In this document: piece by piece, positions 1-11,088 of the stretch
How positions within the stretch are numbered: position 1 is the stretch's first letter
Layout of the letters: each line of letters begins with the position of its first letter
NCBI GenBank assembly: GCA_021234155.1
Contig: JAJEKV010000049.1
Span: forward strand, 5,513,001 to 5,577,000
From: Isoetes taiwanensis
Lineage: Eukaryota; Streptophyta; Lycopodiopsida; Isoetales; Isoetaceae
Length of the DNA stretch: 64,000 bases
Reading direction: 5' to 3'
The notes under the pieces: model-generated
Database searches by the model: none
Seen by the model: only the letters and a program-made list of their open reading frames with translations
Told to the model about the DNA's origin: nothing
Translations under genes and position numbers: made by a program

Positions 1-1257
1 GCAGCAAACTATGGAAACCTGTTGTGGGTATTCTTGAGTTGGGCATTATTAGAGGTAAGGATCTCCTTCCTATGAAGACTAAAGATGGTAGAGGTACTAC
101 CGATGCATATGCTATTGCAAAATATGGCCAGAAATGGGTGCGGACTAGATCCATAATTGATAATCTTAGTCCTAGATGGAACGAGCAATATACATGGGAG
201 GTTTATGACCCATGCACAGTGTTATCAGTTGGTGTATTTGATAATTGTCACATTCATCCTTCGGAAGAAGCTCGTGATGCCAGGATTGGCAAGGTTCGAA
301 TTCGCCTATCTACATTAGAAAGTGATCGGATATACACAAATCGCTATCCGCTTCTTGTGTTGCATGATTCTGGTGTGAAAAAGATGGGAGAGATTGAATT
401 AGCTGTCAGATTTACTAGCAGTTCATTCATCAACATGATGCAGGTTTATTTTGAACCACTTTTGCCTAGAATGCACTACTTGCATCCTCTTGGAGTGACT
501 CAGTCAGAAGTATTGCGCATTTCTGCCATGCGCATTGTTGCCATTAGACTCTCCAGATCCGAGCCTGCATTAAGACAAGAAGTTGTGCACTACATGTTGG
601 ACTCAGACTCTCATGTTTGGAGTCTTAGAAAAAGCAAGGTTAACTATTACAGGATTATGAGCCTCCTCTCTGGTCCTATGGCTATTGCAACTTGGTTTGG
701 CAACATCTCAGAGATGGAGAAACCCTATCACCACGGTCCTTGTGCATATTCTCTTTGTCATCTTAGTCATGTACCCTGAGCTTATCCTTTCCACTTTATT
801 TCTATATATGGCTCTCATTGGAGCATGGCATTTCCGGTTTCGACCTCGCAATCCTCCTTCTATGGATCCACGACTATCCCAAGCTGAACAAGTTGATCCT
901 GATGAATTAGATGAAGAATTTGATCCCATACCTACTTCTAAAGATCCTATGGTGATCAAGGACAGGTATGATCGGTTGCGCATTGTTGCTGCAAGAATTC
1001 AAAATGTACTAGGGGATTTGGCTACGCAAGGTGAACGTATTAGTTCCTTCTTGAGCTGGAGAGACCCTAGAGCAACTGCCATTGTCATTTTTGCTTGTTT
1101 GATCACTGCTATAGTGTTGTATGTGGTCCCCTTTAGAGTTGTTGTGTTAATGACTGGTCTCTATCTTCTAAGACATCCAAGGTTGAGAGATCCTTTTCCT
1201 CCATTACCTCTCAACTTCTTTAGAAGGATGCCAACTCTGACAGATAGAATCTTGTAG
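1..1257 (+). CDS. Multiple C2 domain and transmembrane region protein (MCTP/FT-interacting protein-like), C-terminal part, one frameshift
   Basis: The gene enters from the left edge; the frame is already open at base 3 (reading SKLWKPVVGILELG), so no start codon is in the window. Seen: a terminal C2 domain (about bases 18-300, with LELGIIRGKDLLPMKTKDGR and DAYAIAKYG), then the plant phosphoribosyltransferase C-terminal (PRT_C) region from MHYLHPLGVTQSEVLR onward. Two hydrophobic membrane segments follow (about 735-835 and 1075-1175), and the family-typical end NFFRRMPTLTDRIL stops at TAG 1255-1257. Family knowledge: MCTPs are ER/plasmodesmata tethers that bind lipid through C2 domains and include the FT-transport factors FTIP1 and QUIRKY. 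Oddity: an extra A at about 714 (GAG-A-TGG) breaks the frame inside the conserved WRNPITT motif; both sides are otherwise well conserved, so a sequencing indel or a very recent null allele is likely. The class is sure; which MCTP paralogue is not. Confidence 0.93.
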
Positions 1258-1714
1258 TCTAGTGTTATTCCTATTGAGGATATTGATCAATAAATTCCCC
1301 TCCATATATAACAATTCTATTGAAGGCAAATCGTTACTTATCACTCAAATATAATTCAGTTTCTTTTTCTGTTTGATGAAATTTAGTTGATGCTATTTTG
1401 TTTGAAGCATTCTAGTAATGACATATATGTGCAAACAATCTTCGAACCAAATAAAAACACTGATGTCATGCTGGAGATGTGTGACAGACCCTAATGGTCT
1501 GGAATAAAAACCGATAATTGTCTCAATCTCCTTCGAATTGGGACGTCTCCATCTATGGAATAAAAACCAGTAAGCAAGAACTATACTAAGAATCCAGCCC
1601 TGGAATATTTGGAATGCAGTATGAATCTCCCTGGAAAACCTCTCTCGATTGAGTGTCTGAGTGCCCTACATAAAATAAACTGGAATATTTTGTATTCAAT
1701 TCAATCCTTTGTTC
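1258..1714. other. Intergenic, 3' flank of the MCTP gene
   Basis: No coding signal was recognised. The only structure seen is a short repeated phrase around TGGAATAAAAACC at about 1500 and 1556. Confidence 0.5.
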
Positions 1715-1843
1715 GGTTTAGTGGCTAGTCCATTGGGTTAGCAATTAAGAGATCTTGTGTTCAAGTCTTTGGGGGTCCTTCATATGTCCTCATGGATGCT
1801 GCCAATGTGGCATGACGTAAAAATCCATCTATCTATCTATCTC
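1715..1843 (+). mobile_element. Possible tRNA-derived SINE with (ATCT)n tail
   Basis: A box-A-like stretch (TGGCTAGTCCATTGGGTTAG, from about 1722) is followed about 35 bases on by a box-B-like GTTCAAGTC (about 1759-1767), the spacing of an internal Pol III promoter. The element ends in GACGTAAAAATCC and a short tandem tail of ATCT. A similar end, GTGGACGTAAAAAT plus a different short tandem tail, is found on the minus strand near 13.5 kb. No target-site duplication was identified, so this is an inference from promoter boxes and tail. Confidence 0.45.
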
Positions 1844-1848
1844 ACAGC

Positions 1849-1858
1849 TATATAAAAA
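1849..1858 (+). promoter_or_regulatory. TATA box upstream of the 1893 ORF
   Basis: CTATATAAAAAGG is a canonical plant TATA box, about 40 bases ahead of the ATG at 1893. This leaves room for a very short leader. Confidence 0.45.
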
Positions 1859-1892
1859 GGCTGCTGGTAATGGCCTTCTGCTTGAGGAGACG

Positions 1893-2344
1893 ATGGCTTC
1901 AAAGAAGAGGAAATTTGAGGAAACAATTCTCGGCTTCTTGGATGATTATCTTCCAGATACAAAACGCCATAGAATCGATCTCCTGGTGGTCGTGGATGGT
2001 TGGATAAATTGTGGTGATGAGCATGACGAAGGTCATAACATGGAGTAGGATGGAAGCCACAAAATTGGGGACAATTTAGCGGATGTTTCTGATAGCTTTA
2101 ATCTGGAGGACAAATTGTTTATGCTTCTGACAGCTCTACTTTTGGTATATTGGATGGCTTCAATCCCTTTTATCTTGACTTTGATTTGCCTGAGCAAATC
2201 GATTCATTTGAATTGGATGACGCTTCGGAAGAACTCTCTGATATTGGTATCTTACCGTTTATCTTTGGACATGATACCGTCTTAACATGTAGTAGCTGCC
2301 TTTGTTTTGTCAGCAATGATGAAGTTGATGAATCCGGCCGTTGA
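1893..2344 (+). pseudogene. Small lysine-start, acidic-tail ORF of unknown family, frame broken
   Basis: ATG at 1893 opens a 51-codon frame (begins MASKKRKFEETILGFLDDYL) ending at TAG 2046-2048. Translation continues plausibly without that stop to about 2125 (NLEDKLF). After a shift into another frame it continues as YASDSSTFGILDGFNPFYLD and an acidic stretch rich in D/E (IDSFELDDASEELSDIG), ending at TGA 2342-2344. A basic KKRK near the start could be a nuclear signal, and the acidic tail resembles a transcription-activation region, but I recognise no domain. The matching composition across the break suggests one former reading frame of roughly 150 codons with a stop and a frameshift. A TATA box lies just upstream. 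Confidence 0.4.
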
Positions 2345-5004
2345 AAAACTTGTGTCAAGGAATGGGTAGTAGAATGCTCTAAAAAATGCAGTGCTAGCTC
2401 TAAATACTGTTGTAGTTTGTCTATATATGAAATAAACGGGGTCTTACATCACCATCTCGGATCGTTTGAATTCCACAAAAAGTCACAAAAGCAAGCCTGA
2501 GCATTCCACGGAAGAAAAAATTACGTAATAATCATGATCTTTGCTTCAATTGCCTGTAGAACAAAAAACAAGTTCCAAATTGCGGACCCATAAATTAGAC
2601 AATGTTCTAGATGCGAAATTTAGCATAATAACCTCTGGATATGAAAAGCAAAAACAGGTTCAAATGCAGTGACATAGATACTGTCATGAGAACCTTTCCC
2701 TGAACGAACACCGTCTCCATATTCAGCATAAATAAAAAAAGTCTGATTTAGCTGACTAAAACTTTCTCTAAGCTCCTCGTATGCCATATAATATTTTGAA
2801 TATCTCCCCCTTGGACCACCAAAAGCATGCTGCTATGAATCCAACAGAACCAGGATTTTGTCTCTCAATAACTATTACAAATGTATCCATATAAGAAGCA
2901 CTAAAAAAAATCATGAAATTGGGAGCAAGCAGATCGAAACAAATAAATACTAAAAGCAGATGGCTTTGAAATGGGTATAGAATAAGAAGTAAGATATAAA
3001 CAAATCAATATTGAGAGCATATCACAAGAACTGGCCTCGAAATGTTATGGACATTAGTGGCAATGTTATTTTCAGATCCCCTATTGGTTCATTGCAAACA
3101 GAGTGTAATATGCATTCTAGCAATAATAATTCTCCCCTTCCTCTCCATGGCAGCCCTCAAGTAGGTTCTAATTCGTAGCCATCAGCAACAATAGTGTTAC
3201 TGAGCTCCCGGCTACATGGTCGTGGTGCTAAAAGGAGAAATCATTACATGTGGACGTTGAGTTGCCTTTACGAGCTTGGGCTCTTAGTCTAGGGGGCTTC
3301 ACCAACCATTTTAGGATCTCGTCGAATCGTACCAAGTTAAGCAAGTTTTACTTCCAAAGATAATAAGTTTTCAAGACCACTTCCAAGTGATTTTAGCATT
3401 TGGTCCAAGGATTCCTCCTCCAAAGAATCCGCTATCACCAAAAGCTCTTGTTCCCGGCCTTTCTTCCTCGGGATAGCTTGAAAAATCCGAAGTTGGAACC
3501 CCTTGATTGCTCCAGTCCTGCTTCTGGCCCTCCCCGATCTTCCAGAGGGGATTCTTACACTGATTTCATGGAAAGCCTTTTCGACCAAGAAACAAGGGCA
3601 AATTTTTTTTGTTCGTTATTTTTTCCTTGGATCGCCACGCTCTTCTCTACCGAGTAGATCCAACTAATCATTCCCCATTAATTTCTAAGCTTTTACTGCT
3701 CCAAATTCTAATCCAATCCGCCAGCTTGCTTATGCTCCAAATTTTAATCCATTCCTCAAGTTAGCCCATATCTAACAATAGTTATAGCAGATCCGGATAT
3801 TATGGGAGCCAATAAGTGCACCATCATTATGAGGTGTCTTTTAATGACCGCAAACACGATGTGACAACTTGCTAATAATTCCCACTGTACCATTGTGCAG
3901 GTCATTATTGTATCCGTCATTAGAATCACCTTATATATCACATAGATATCAGATAATGTATATCATATAAATATTAGATTCGAGATATTTGCATGTGCTC
4001 TTGTGTTGTTTTAGTTTTACAAAAATATGCACATACTATTGACATATAAATAGAGGGCATCATCAAATGCTTGAACACAACTCGAACTCCCTCGGGGTGC
4101 TTAACTTCAAGACCGCTCCTACTTCTAAGGTAATCCTTTGTAGTGTTCTTGCTCCTTGCGCCTATATTTTCATTCCCTTCTCTCTAACCATTCTATAAAT
4201 ATATTATATATCTTACATGAAGATCTACACTAATATTTCATATACACTATTATCACTTACTTCGAAGTTCTTTATCAAATTACTTGAATATTCCTTGCTG
4301 CGGAGTCAATAGTGTCTACTAATTTCAAATGGGCAAGCCATTGTCGGAGGCCATAGTTATGATGATGTCTAAGATTAAAAAATTTATATATGTAAAGATT
4401 AAAGTAAAGGAGATGAGTTATACCATGTGGAATGTGGTTGGATCCGTGGATTTGTTTTGATACTTTAGCCGTGGAACGTTTTTTGCCTAGCTCCTTAATC
4501 AACAAACTAGAAGTAATTGAAACAAATTACCCCTTTAGGTGCCATATCGCCCCCGCATGTATCTTTGAGTGGACAATCAAATGGTGGATGGTAGAATTGA
4601 AGTTGGGATATTCAAAGGACATCTAATCCTATAGTTAGTAATTGAATAGACTTGGATTATCGAATGTATCTTTGTTTACTTTAATATCGATGTTAACATC
4701 TACATAACGTTAATGTGTGTTGTGGGTTTGGAGTGTGCAGTTTGGATCTATTTTTATTTTAGTTTTTATATCTTGGGTTTGTAGTAAATGGCGTAATTGG
4801 TTGAGACCACTGGGGCTAAAGTTGACCTGGATAATGGGACTGACGAGTCTCTAACTGTTCATGATATGAATGCGCATTTGAACAATAATCAGAATAGTCG
4901 CAAGGTATTCGTGATGACCGCCGTGAAGGGAACCCTTCACAAGTATAGATGGAACCAAATTGCTTTTATGCGATAGCATCGCATAGGAAACGTGCTCTCC
5001 GGTG
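2345..5004. other. AT-rich intergenic region
   Basis: No recognisable gene. Short opposite-strand ORFs at 3337-3588 (-) and 3400-3657 (+) overlap each other and match nothing I know. A stretch near 3045-3185 reads like protein (NVMDISGNVIFRSPIGSLQT) but is short and ends at a stop. Confidence 0.4.
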
Positions 5005-5163
5005 ATGATAAGGAAATTGCAAAAACAGGTGGATAGGCTTTCTGAAGAGCTCGGTAAAATATCTAAGGATTATATCACTATTTCGATCAGTATTAAAAGG
5101 CTGACTGTGCAATTAACGCGTCTCCACCAATTGTTGCAAATTGTTGAGGCAATGATGATGTAA
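5005..5163 (+). CDS. 52-aa ORF with coiled-coil-like heptads
   Basis: ATG 5005 to TAA 5161-5163. The product begins MIRKLQKQVDRLSEELGKIS and continues with leucine/isoleucine spacing compatible with a coiled coil. It is not recognised as a known family. It lies just upstream of the Helitron fragment in the same orientation, so it may be a remnant of that element's leader or of another transposon. It could equally be a chance short ORF. Confidence 0.25.
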   Translation: MIRKLQKQVDRLSEELGKISKDYITISISIKRLTVQLTRLHQLLQIVEAMMM

Positions 5164-5270
5164 TGTCGGCAGTATTAGAGGGAGAGATGTAGATGACTTG
5201 ATCACGTTACGTGCTTATGATAACTAGATGATAATGCCACTGCCATGGATATATTATTGCTATGAACTAG

Positions 5271-7790
5271 ATGGATGGGATATGTATGAATTGTGTCATA
5301 GAATGCATGATGAACTACGTTAATAATGCAATTTCTTTGATCCCAACTACAGACTCCCAATCTCATTGCTATCTACCTGAGGGAAGGTATTCTTGGAGGA
5401 GACAAACATGTAAGTCTTCTTATACATCATTGCGCGTCGCAATAGAATTTTCATTGAATATGGATGATAACACATCGAACCCAACTAAAAACCACATAGA
5501 ATCGAGAAGGATAGGACGGTATGTAAATTTGCGAGCAATGGCAAGAGATCGTGCTAGACAACGTCTAGCTGGACAGATAGGAGAGACCCCTCGTGCTCTA
5601 CCATAAATAGATTATAAGGAGAGGAATCAACAGCTGGAGCGAGAGTGACATGCAAACTTGAGTGATGCCGCCGAGAGGTGGTAATGCGTGAGAGCCAAAA
5701 TGACGACCAAGACAACGCCAACCTAGGAGGGCTAGCGAATTAGACAGAGCTCCTTCACATACAAATGGACTTAGAGGAAATGAATTTGCTCCAAGTGCAA
5801 ATGTTCCGTCTGCTAGTGGAAGCGAACTACCCGATGGGTTACCGATAGTTGCAGGTGAGCAGAATACCTACAACTCGAACTGGTATGCTAGATTGAGTGA
5901 GGAAAGTAGAGAGGAAGTACGGCGAGGCCGAAGGGAACGGTATGCAAATTTATGTGAATCATCCTTCAAGGACCGAGTTAGGATAAATGACTTTGTTTCA
6001 AATTTGGATGTTCTGCCTACATTTGAAAGCAAGTTACACGAGGGGTCACTAGTAGTTAGAGGCCAACAGAGTAAGTATAGATCAGGATGGTATGCTAGCT
6101 TGAGTGAGGAAGGCAGGGATGAGGTACGATGCAGGCAAATAGAGCGATATAGAAATTTGCGCGAAGCTGCTCGAGATGTAGCTCGTGCTAGAAGTGGATA
6201 TCAAACAGGACAACCTCAACCTGGAATGGTAAACATACATGGAGATGGAACAAAAAGAACTGTTCCAACTCTAAACGTGTTAACGACCAATGAAAACGAG
6301 TTAGTCAATGACTCATCGGCAATTGCGGGCGTTATCATAACACGTCTGAGCAAGATGGTATGCAAGGTTGACCGAGGAGGAGGACAGAGATGAAGTATGT
6401 CATAGACTAAGAGAGCATTATGCTTAACTTGCCTCGATGAAGAAAGGTATCGATATCGCCTAATAGACGAGGACGTCCACACGATGTAGCTACCGCAGCA
6501 CGACATCTAGCTATATCGACATGCAAGCGTGTAGTGTGGAGGACGACTCAGTGACAATGGTGCTTGCACATTGGCAGGCTCGTGCACAACATATGAGAAC
6601 AACAATATCGAACGTTCACAATGTGCACATGGAATAAATGATGCACATATTGCCATATTCCATTGTTGAATGTTGAACAAAATGGGTTTTGTTGTAATAA
6701 AGGAAAGTGGTTGCTCCCGAAGTTACCTTCCTTGCATGATGCATTGGTTAACTTATACAACATCTCGGGTTTCAATGGAGTATGTAGAAAGATAAATAGA
6801 GTATTTTGCTTCAACAAGGTGCTCGAGTTGATGGAGAGTTCGTCAACTTGGACTTCCCTTCATCAGTGATGATCACGGGCCATACGTATCATCGGTTGCT
6901 TCAACAAGAGATACTAGAAATTCCATACACTGGTAGTGCAAGCAGGACTTCAGGGAGTGCTCTTTCAGTGGGTTGCAACCATTGGTTCAATCCTCGATCG
7001 AGCAAACCATTTATTAGAAACCTTCGAACTATGGGGAGTGTGCCTATGCCTTCAAAGATATATTACAAGCTTGAAGAAATAATTGGGAGCGATGACATAG
7101 CGGCAATTGCATGTGTCAGCACTATGGCTGATATTGCATCCCGAAGGCGGGCTTTTGGGCTCAAAATGCGGGTGAACCGACTTTTATGAATATTCTTGAT
7201 CCCATGTACGACCCTTTGCAATATCCACTACCCTTTCCGCATGGTACATCAGGGTGGGGTCTCAGGAATGAATATGGTCTCACGCAACTACGATGGTATA
7301 GAGCAAGAATTTTGCATGAGGATAGGTTCCTTCAGCTAGGCCGCTTATGTGGGGAGTATCTCGTGGATATGTATTCAAGGGTTGAGGACGCACGACTAAA
7401 TTACTTTAGGACTTCCGCCTTTAGGAATAGGAGAATTCAATACGATGAGGATTACTCTGAGCGAGAAAATGACAATCAAAATGATGTTATCCTTAAGGGC
7501 TGCCCTTAGACCTAGACAAAATGCTTCTGATATACATATGACTATTGTCCGGTGTTTTCATGGAAGGTTGCAATGCCTAAAACAATTGTTGCATAAATTC
7601 TTTTCAAATGCATATCATATATAATAATAACAAGAGTAGAGTTTTAGAAGCGAGGACTATCAAGATTCGTGATCTTGTGTTATGTATCGAACCGGATATA
7701 CCAATAGAATGTGTTGACGAAATTATATCCGCAGAACTACCAAGTGATCCGATTATTGACTTCGGGTGGACTATCTTAGTTTTATTGGAA
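5271..7790 (+). pseudogene. Decayed Helitron Rep/helicase-like protein, N-terminal half (HUH region lost)
   Basis: Successive frame-broken pieces follow the order of plant Helitron proteins. First come repeats of the type RYxNLR..ARDxAR (5480-5600, 5890-5960, 6090-6200). Then CCNKGKWLLPKLP (about 6690), INRVFCF, GARVDGEFVNLDFPSSVMIT and GHTYHRLL (6810-6900). Next is the hallmark YDPLQYPLPFPHGTSGWGL (7209-7265) and TQLRWYRARILHEDRFLQLG with EYLVDMYSRVEDARLNYFR (7278-7410), the Helitron-like N domain. After about 7510, fragments resembling the segment around the nuclease motif remain (VEF-stop-KRGL near 7640), then IECVDEIISAELPSDP (about 7704-7750). The two catalytic histidines expected after KRGLP are not visible, and no helicase domain follows. 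Helitrons move by rolling-circle replication in the nucleus; this copy cannot encode an active enzyme. Identification is confident; exact limits are not. Confidence 0.82.
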
Positions 7791-7925
7791 AAAAGCTCAA
7801 GTTTTACGCCTGCAGTACTCATTCTTTTGTTTTGGCAAGCATGTATTTCTTGGTGTATGGTGTTCCTATTTTTTTATGCATCCTCAACTTTCACATCTCT
7901 CTTATACATAAACCATTACACCGAA

Positions 7926-8277
7926 CACTTTTAAATTAAATCCCCCCTTAAACCCCCTTTGGTTTGGGTGTATATTCATGCAGGGGGTGACTCCGGGAAT
8001 TAAGAGTTGTTGGATGGCATATTTTCCCTATATTCCTAGATCTAGACCATAACAACGATCCTTGTTTGTGAGATATGCATGTATAAGTTTCAGTATATTG
8101 TATAACGAGGTTTGCAAAATACTACAATGTTTGAGGCAATGTACTAAATGGTGTTGATTTTGTGCATGTGCTATATGTTTTACGGAGTATAAAAGGGGCT
8201 CTTGCTACCCTATGTTACCCCTTGTGTGAATATGCACCTAAACCAAAGGGGTTTAAGGGGAAATTTAATTTTAAAGT
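7926..8277. mobile_element. MITE-like non-autonomous element with ~65-bp terminal inverted repeats
   Basis: The left end (from CACTTTTAAATTAAAT, then CTTAAACCCCCTTTGGTTTG and TATTCATGCAGGGGGTGAC) is matched in inverse by the right end (GTTACCCC, TGTGAATATGCACC, AAACCAAAGGGGTTTAAGGG, ATTTAATTTTAAAGTG). There is no ORF of note inside. A second end of the same family lies at about 62800-62890 and resembles the right end more closely, including the adjoining GGCAGCGAGAGCCC stretch. A clear target-site duplication was not seen. The inside also holds GAGTATAAAAGGGG (about 8188). Confidence 0.7.
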
Positions 8278-8690
8278 GCTGGAAATATTAACTAAATATT
8301 GGGCTTGGGGATGGTTTAGGGGTTGATAAACAAAGAAGACAATATGTGTGTGTATTAGAGAAAAAAATGTAGCATATTCAGCAAAATATGTAATGGTTGA
8401 ATATGGCCATTATGACAATAGACACTTCAAATTATAGTATATAATGACTCCTTAATTGGTGTTGCAGGCAAAAAGTTGATTTGTGCATCACCATACAACA
8501 ATATGCACTTCAAACTATAATTCATAATGACTGCTTGAGAAAGGTATTGCAGACAAACATGCAATTTGTGCATCACCATATGACAATATGCACTACGAAC
8601 TGCTATATATAGTGACTGCATATGACTGCATAGGAGCCCTAGTGTTTACAAATAAATGTGCCTTTCAAAACATATATAAATCATATTGTA
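8278..8690. other. AT-rich spacer with a locally repeated phrase
   Basis: The motif TGTGCATCACCATA followed by CAATATGCACTNC and a related context occurs twice (about 8480-8510 and 8570-8600), a diverged tandem duplication of about 87 bases. No gene was seen. Confidence 0.4.
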
Positions 8691-9463
8691 ATTTTTCTTT
8701 TTTCTTTTTTGTTCTACGCCGCAATCTAAATGCAGCGGAGCATGCCACTTGTGCATCTGAGCACCGCCATTGCCGAGCTTCGAGGTCCAGCTGTTTTTTG
8801 CTGTCGCCCTTTTCGGTTCTCCCTTTTCTTCTTGATCTCCAGAGTTTTCATAGAGTTTTCTTGAGCTCCCGTTTTCCTTCTTTGCTTTGATCTGCCCTGC
8901 ACAGACGCCGGATTTTGATTCAGCATCAACCCAGCTTTCCGATAAGCATCGCATTGCCTCCTGAGGTAGCCCAGAACTTCGGACCTGACGGTTTCTTTGC
9001 TTGCTGATTGAATCGATTCAAAGGGGATTGCGATTCATGTGACTGTTTGAAGTTTGGGCCATCTGTGCTGCTTCTCAGATTTTGGTACTAAGTGGGTTGT
9101 TGAGTTGTGCAAGTTCTGGCTGGAAGGGTTGGGAAGTTTGTTGGTCACAGAGTGTATCAATTCATTCTTTGCAGGTCTTGTTGATAGGTGTTACTGCAAG
9201 GCAATGACTATCCCCGCAGGCTATTTGCAGTATTTCAAGCCCCTGAAGAGCTTTAATTGGATGTGGAAGAAAGAGGTCACTTGATGCCCAAGCCGTCCAA
9301 AGTCCCCCCTAAAATGAACAGCAGAAGTGGTGAATTCGGGCATTCCGGCATTGCTCACAGTGGGCTCAATACAAATTCGCAGCCAACTAATCTCCTGTCT
9401 CGATGCTGGATTCAACTCTTTGAAATATTTACTCCTCCTAGAAAATCAGCGGAGTATCTGTAG
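8691..9463 (+). other. GC-richer leader-like region with a 59-codon ORF at 9284-9463
   Basis: Base composition shifts from the surroundings, and the stretch looks like a 5' leader. An acceptor-like TTCTTTGCAG ends near 9173. An ATG at 9284 opens a frame beginning MPKPSKVPPKMNSRSGEFGH and continuing to a stop at 9461-9463. The basic, Ser/Pro-rich start resembles first exons of several plant coiled-coil families, but no domain confirms this. It may be a truncated gene copy or chance. Nothing further downstream to 10.0 kb was recognised. Confidence 0.25.
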
Positions 9464-10259
9464 CAGCACACGGTAACAAACCCCCAACGAAGTTCGTACT
9501 CTGAACCTCCAGTTCCAATCTGCCGCTTTACATTGCCGATTCTACAGACAGGCACGAAAGTCTGCAACATCAATTCGGGCGTCTGTTTAGTGGCTGGGAA
9601 GTATCTAAGTAAACAGTGAAAATCTTCAGTGGAGTAGGTAAAACCGAGCTTCATTAGATATGAAAATGGGTTTGTGATCAAAGGAGGAAATAATGCAATT
9701 AAATTTTATTGCCACCTCATGTTGCAGTCATTAAATGCAATTAACATACCATTTCACGCAGTTTTACCCACTTTTATAATCACACATTGCCACATAGTGG
9801 AAGTAAACTTAACTTGCCATTCTCTTTTATTGATTCTTTTATTAGTTCTTGCCACCACAGTATTTAATAATGAATGTTAACTATGTCAACGTGTTTGAAA
9901 TGCCCTAAAATTGCACTTTCCTTTGCATTTTCGAAAAACAATCTAATTATTTTTTCGTGTCAGCCAATAAGCGTTTGCCACCACAAGAGGCCCATTAAAT
10001 GTTGTTGCCATCTCATCACATTAGAATTGATTGCATTTAATGTAGTTGGCTAAATCTCGGCCATTCAGGCAGTATATTCAATGGCTGAGATCGATCCAGT
10101 TGAAGTTGCCCCCCTTATTTCTAGAGATTTTAGTGTCACCTCCTAGACCGTCCAGATGCAAGATCGACGGCCCAGACGGCGACACCCAAATCTCTAGAAA
10201 TCCCCAGCCATTCGGCATCCACACTTTGATAAAATTAAACGTAGGCCTGCGAAGAAACT

Positions 10260-10413
10260 ATGTCCATCGCCACCTCCACCGTCTCATCCACCTCCTCCTG
10301 AAGTACATCCGCCCTCGAACAGGGACGCAATTGTGGCCGTCAGTATTGCACTATTAGGGAGGGCTTCAAGGCATCAAGCACACAACTGCAAAGAATGCAC
10401 GACTATACCATGA
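10260..10413 (+). pseudogene. Possible broken first exon with plastid-targeting-like start
   Basis: ATG 10260 begins MSIATSTVSSTSS and then meets TGA at 10299. An overlapping frame from 10297 continues PEVHPPSNRDAIVAVSIALL and on to a TGA near 10413. Ser/Thr-rich starts followed by an R-D-A-hydrophobic stretch are typical of chloroplast transit plus thylakoid-targeting peptides. The upstream 10140-10190 segment (ACCGTCCAGATG, CGACGGCCCAGA) resembles plant promoter DNA. No mature domain follows, so this is only a suggestion of a captured gene 5' end. Confidence 0.22.
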
Positions 10414-10587
10414 AAAGACCTAATTTCTCTTTTCAATGCAGTTTCTCTTTGAAGAGGTTTTTGAAGAGCATGGAAGTCAGTTAGAGAGTATAAACTTTTA
10501 GTTGATTTGAAGATGGTTAGAACCAGGGTGTCTGATGTTGCACAGGTGTCTTCTACATAAGGTGTCCTTTGCATCCAGTCGAACAAA

Positions 10588-10628
10588 AGAAATGTTCGCG
10601 GCGGCCTTGGCCGCCGCGATAAATTTCT
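10588..10628. repeat. GC-rich foldback, CACTA-terminus-like
   Basis: CGCGGCGGCC-TT-GGCCGCCGCG (10597-10618) is a perfect 10-bp stem with a 2-base loop, flanked by AGAAAT and ATTTCT. The minus-strand reading ACAAGAAATTTATCGCGG resembles the ends of plant CACTA elements (CACTACAAGAAAT plus a GC-rich hairpin). A second copy is at 13686-13726. Confidence 0.5.
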
Positions 10629-10768
10629 TGTCTAGACATATATAATCGAGTTTGTTATTTTTTATTGTTTTTGTTCCTCGCTAATTTTTCCGCGCCGCAA
10701 TCCTTTTCTCTATTTGGCTGCCACGTTTTTGTTAAAAACATCTGGTCATTGCATGCCGATGAAGTGTC

Positions 10769-10860
10769 ATCCTCCTGCGACAGCTTGATCATCCTCCTGC
10801 GACAGCTTGATCCGGCATTGGTATTGCGACAGTTTGATCCAGCATTGGTATATATATAAG
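10769..10860 (+). promoter_or_regulatory. Direct repeats followed by TATA box
   Basis: Three units of a 20-22-base motif around CCTGCGACAGCTTGATC (10769, 10791 and, diverged, about 10823; the second and third share CNGCATTGGTAT) run directly into TATATATAAG at about 10849-10859. This arrangement looks like a promoter with iterated upstream elements reading rightward, but no convincing gene follows on that strand. Confidence 0.35.
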
Positions 10861-11088
10861 AAGCTCTGCTCCCATTCTTACGCACTATAATTTTTAGTTT
10901 TGCACGAACTTACTGTACTTCGATTCGTTGGAAGTAAGTATGCTATAAATCTTTGGTTTGCCTCGGATTTGAAAGGAAAATACATGTGAAATCAATTAAC
11001 GCTGTCTTTCTCTCAAGCCAAAACATCTGTGCTCTCTTTTTCTCAAGCCAAAATGTATGCATCAGTCTATTCTGGCGGTTTTGCTCTG

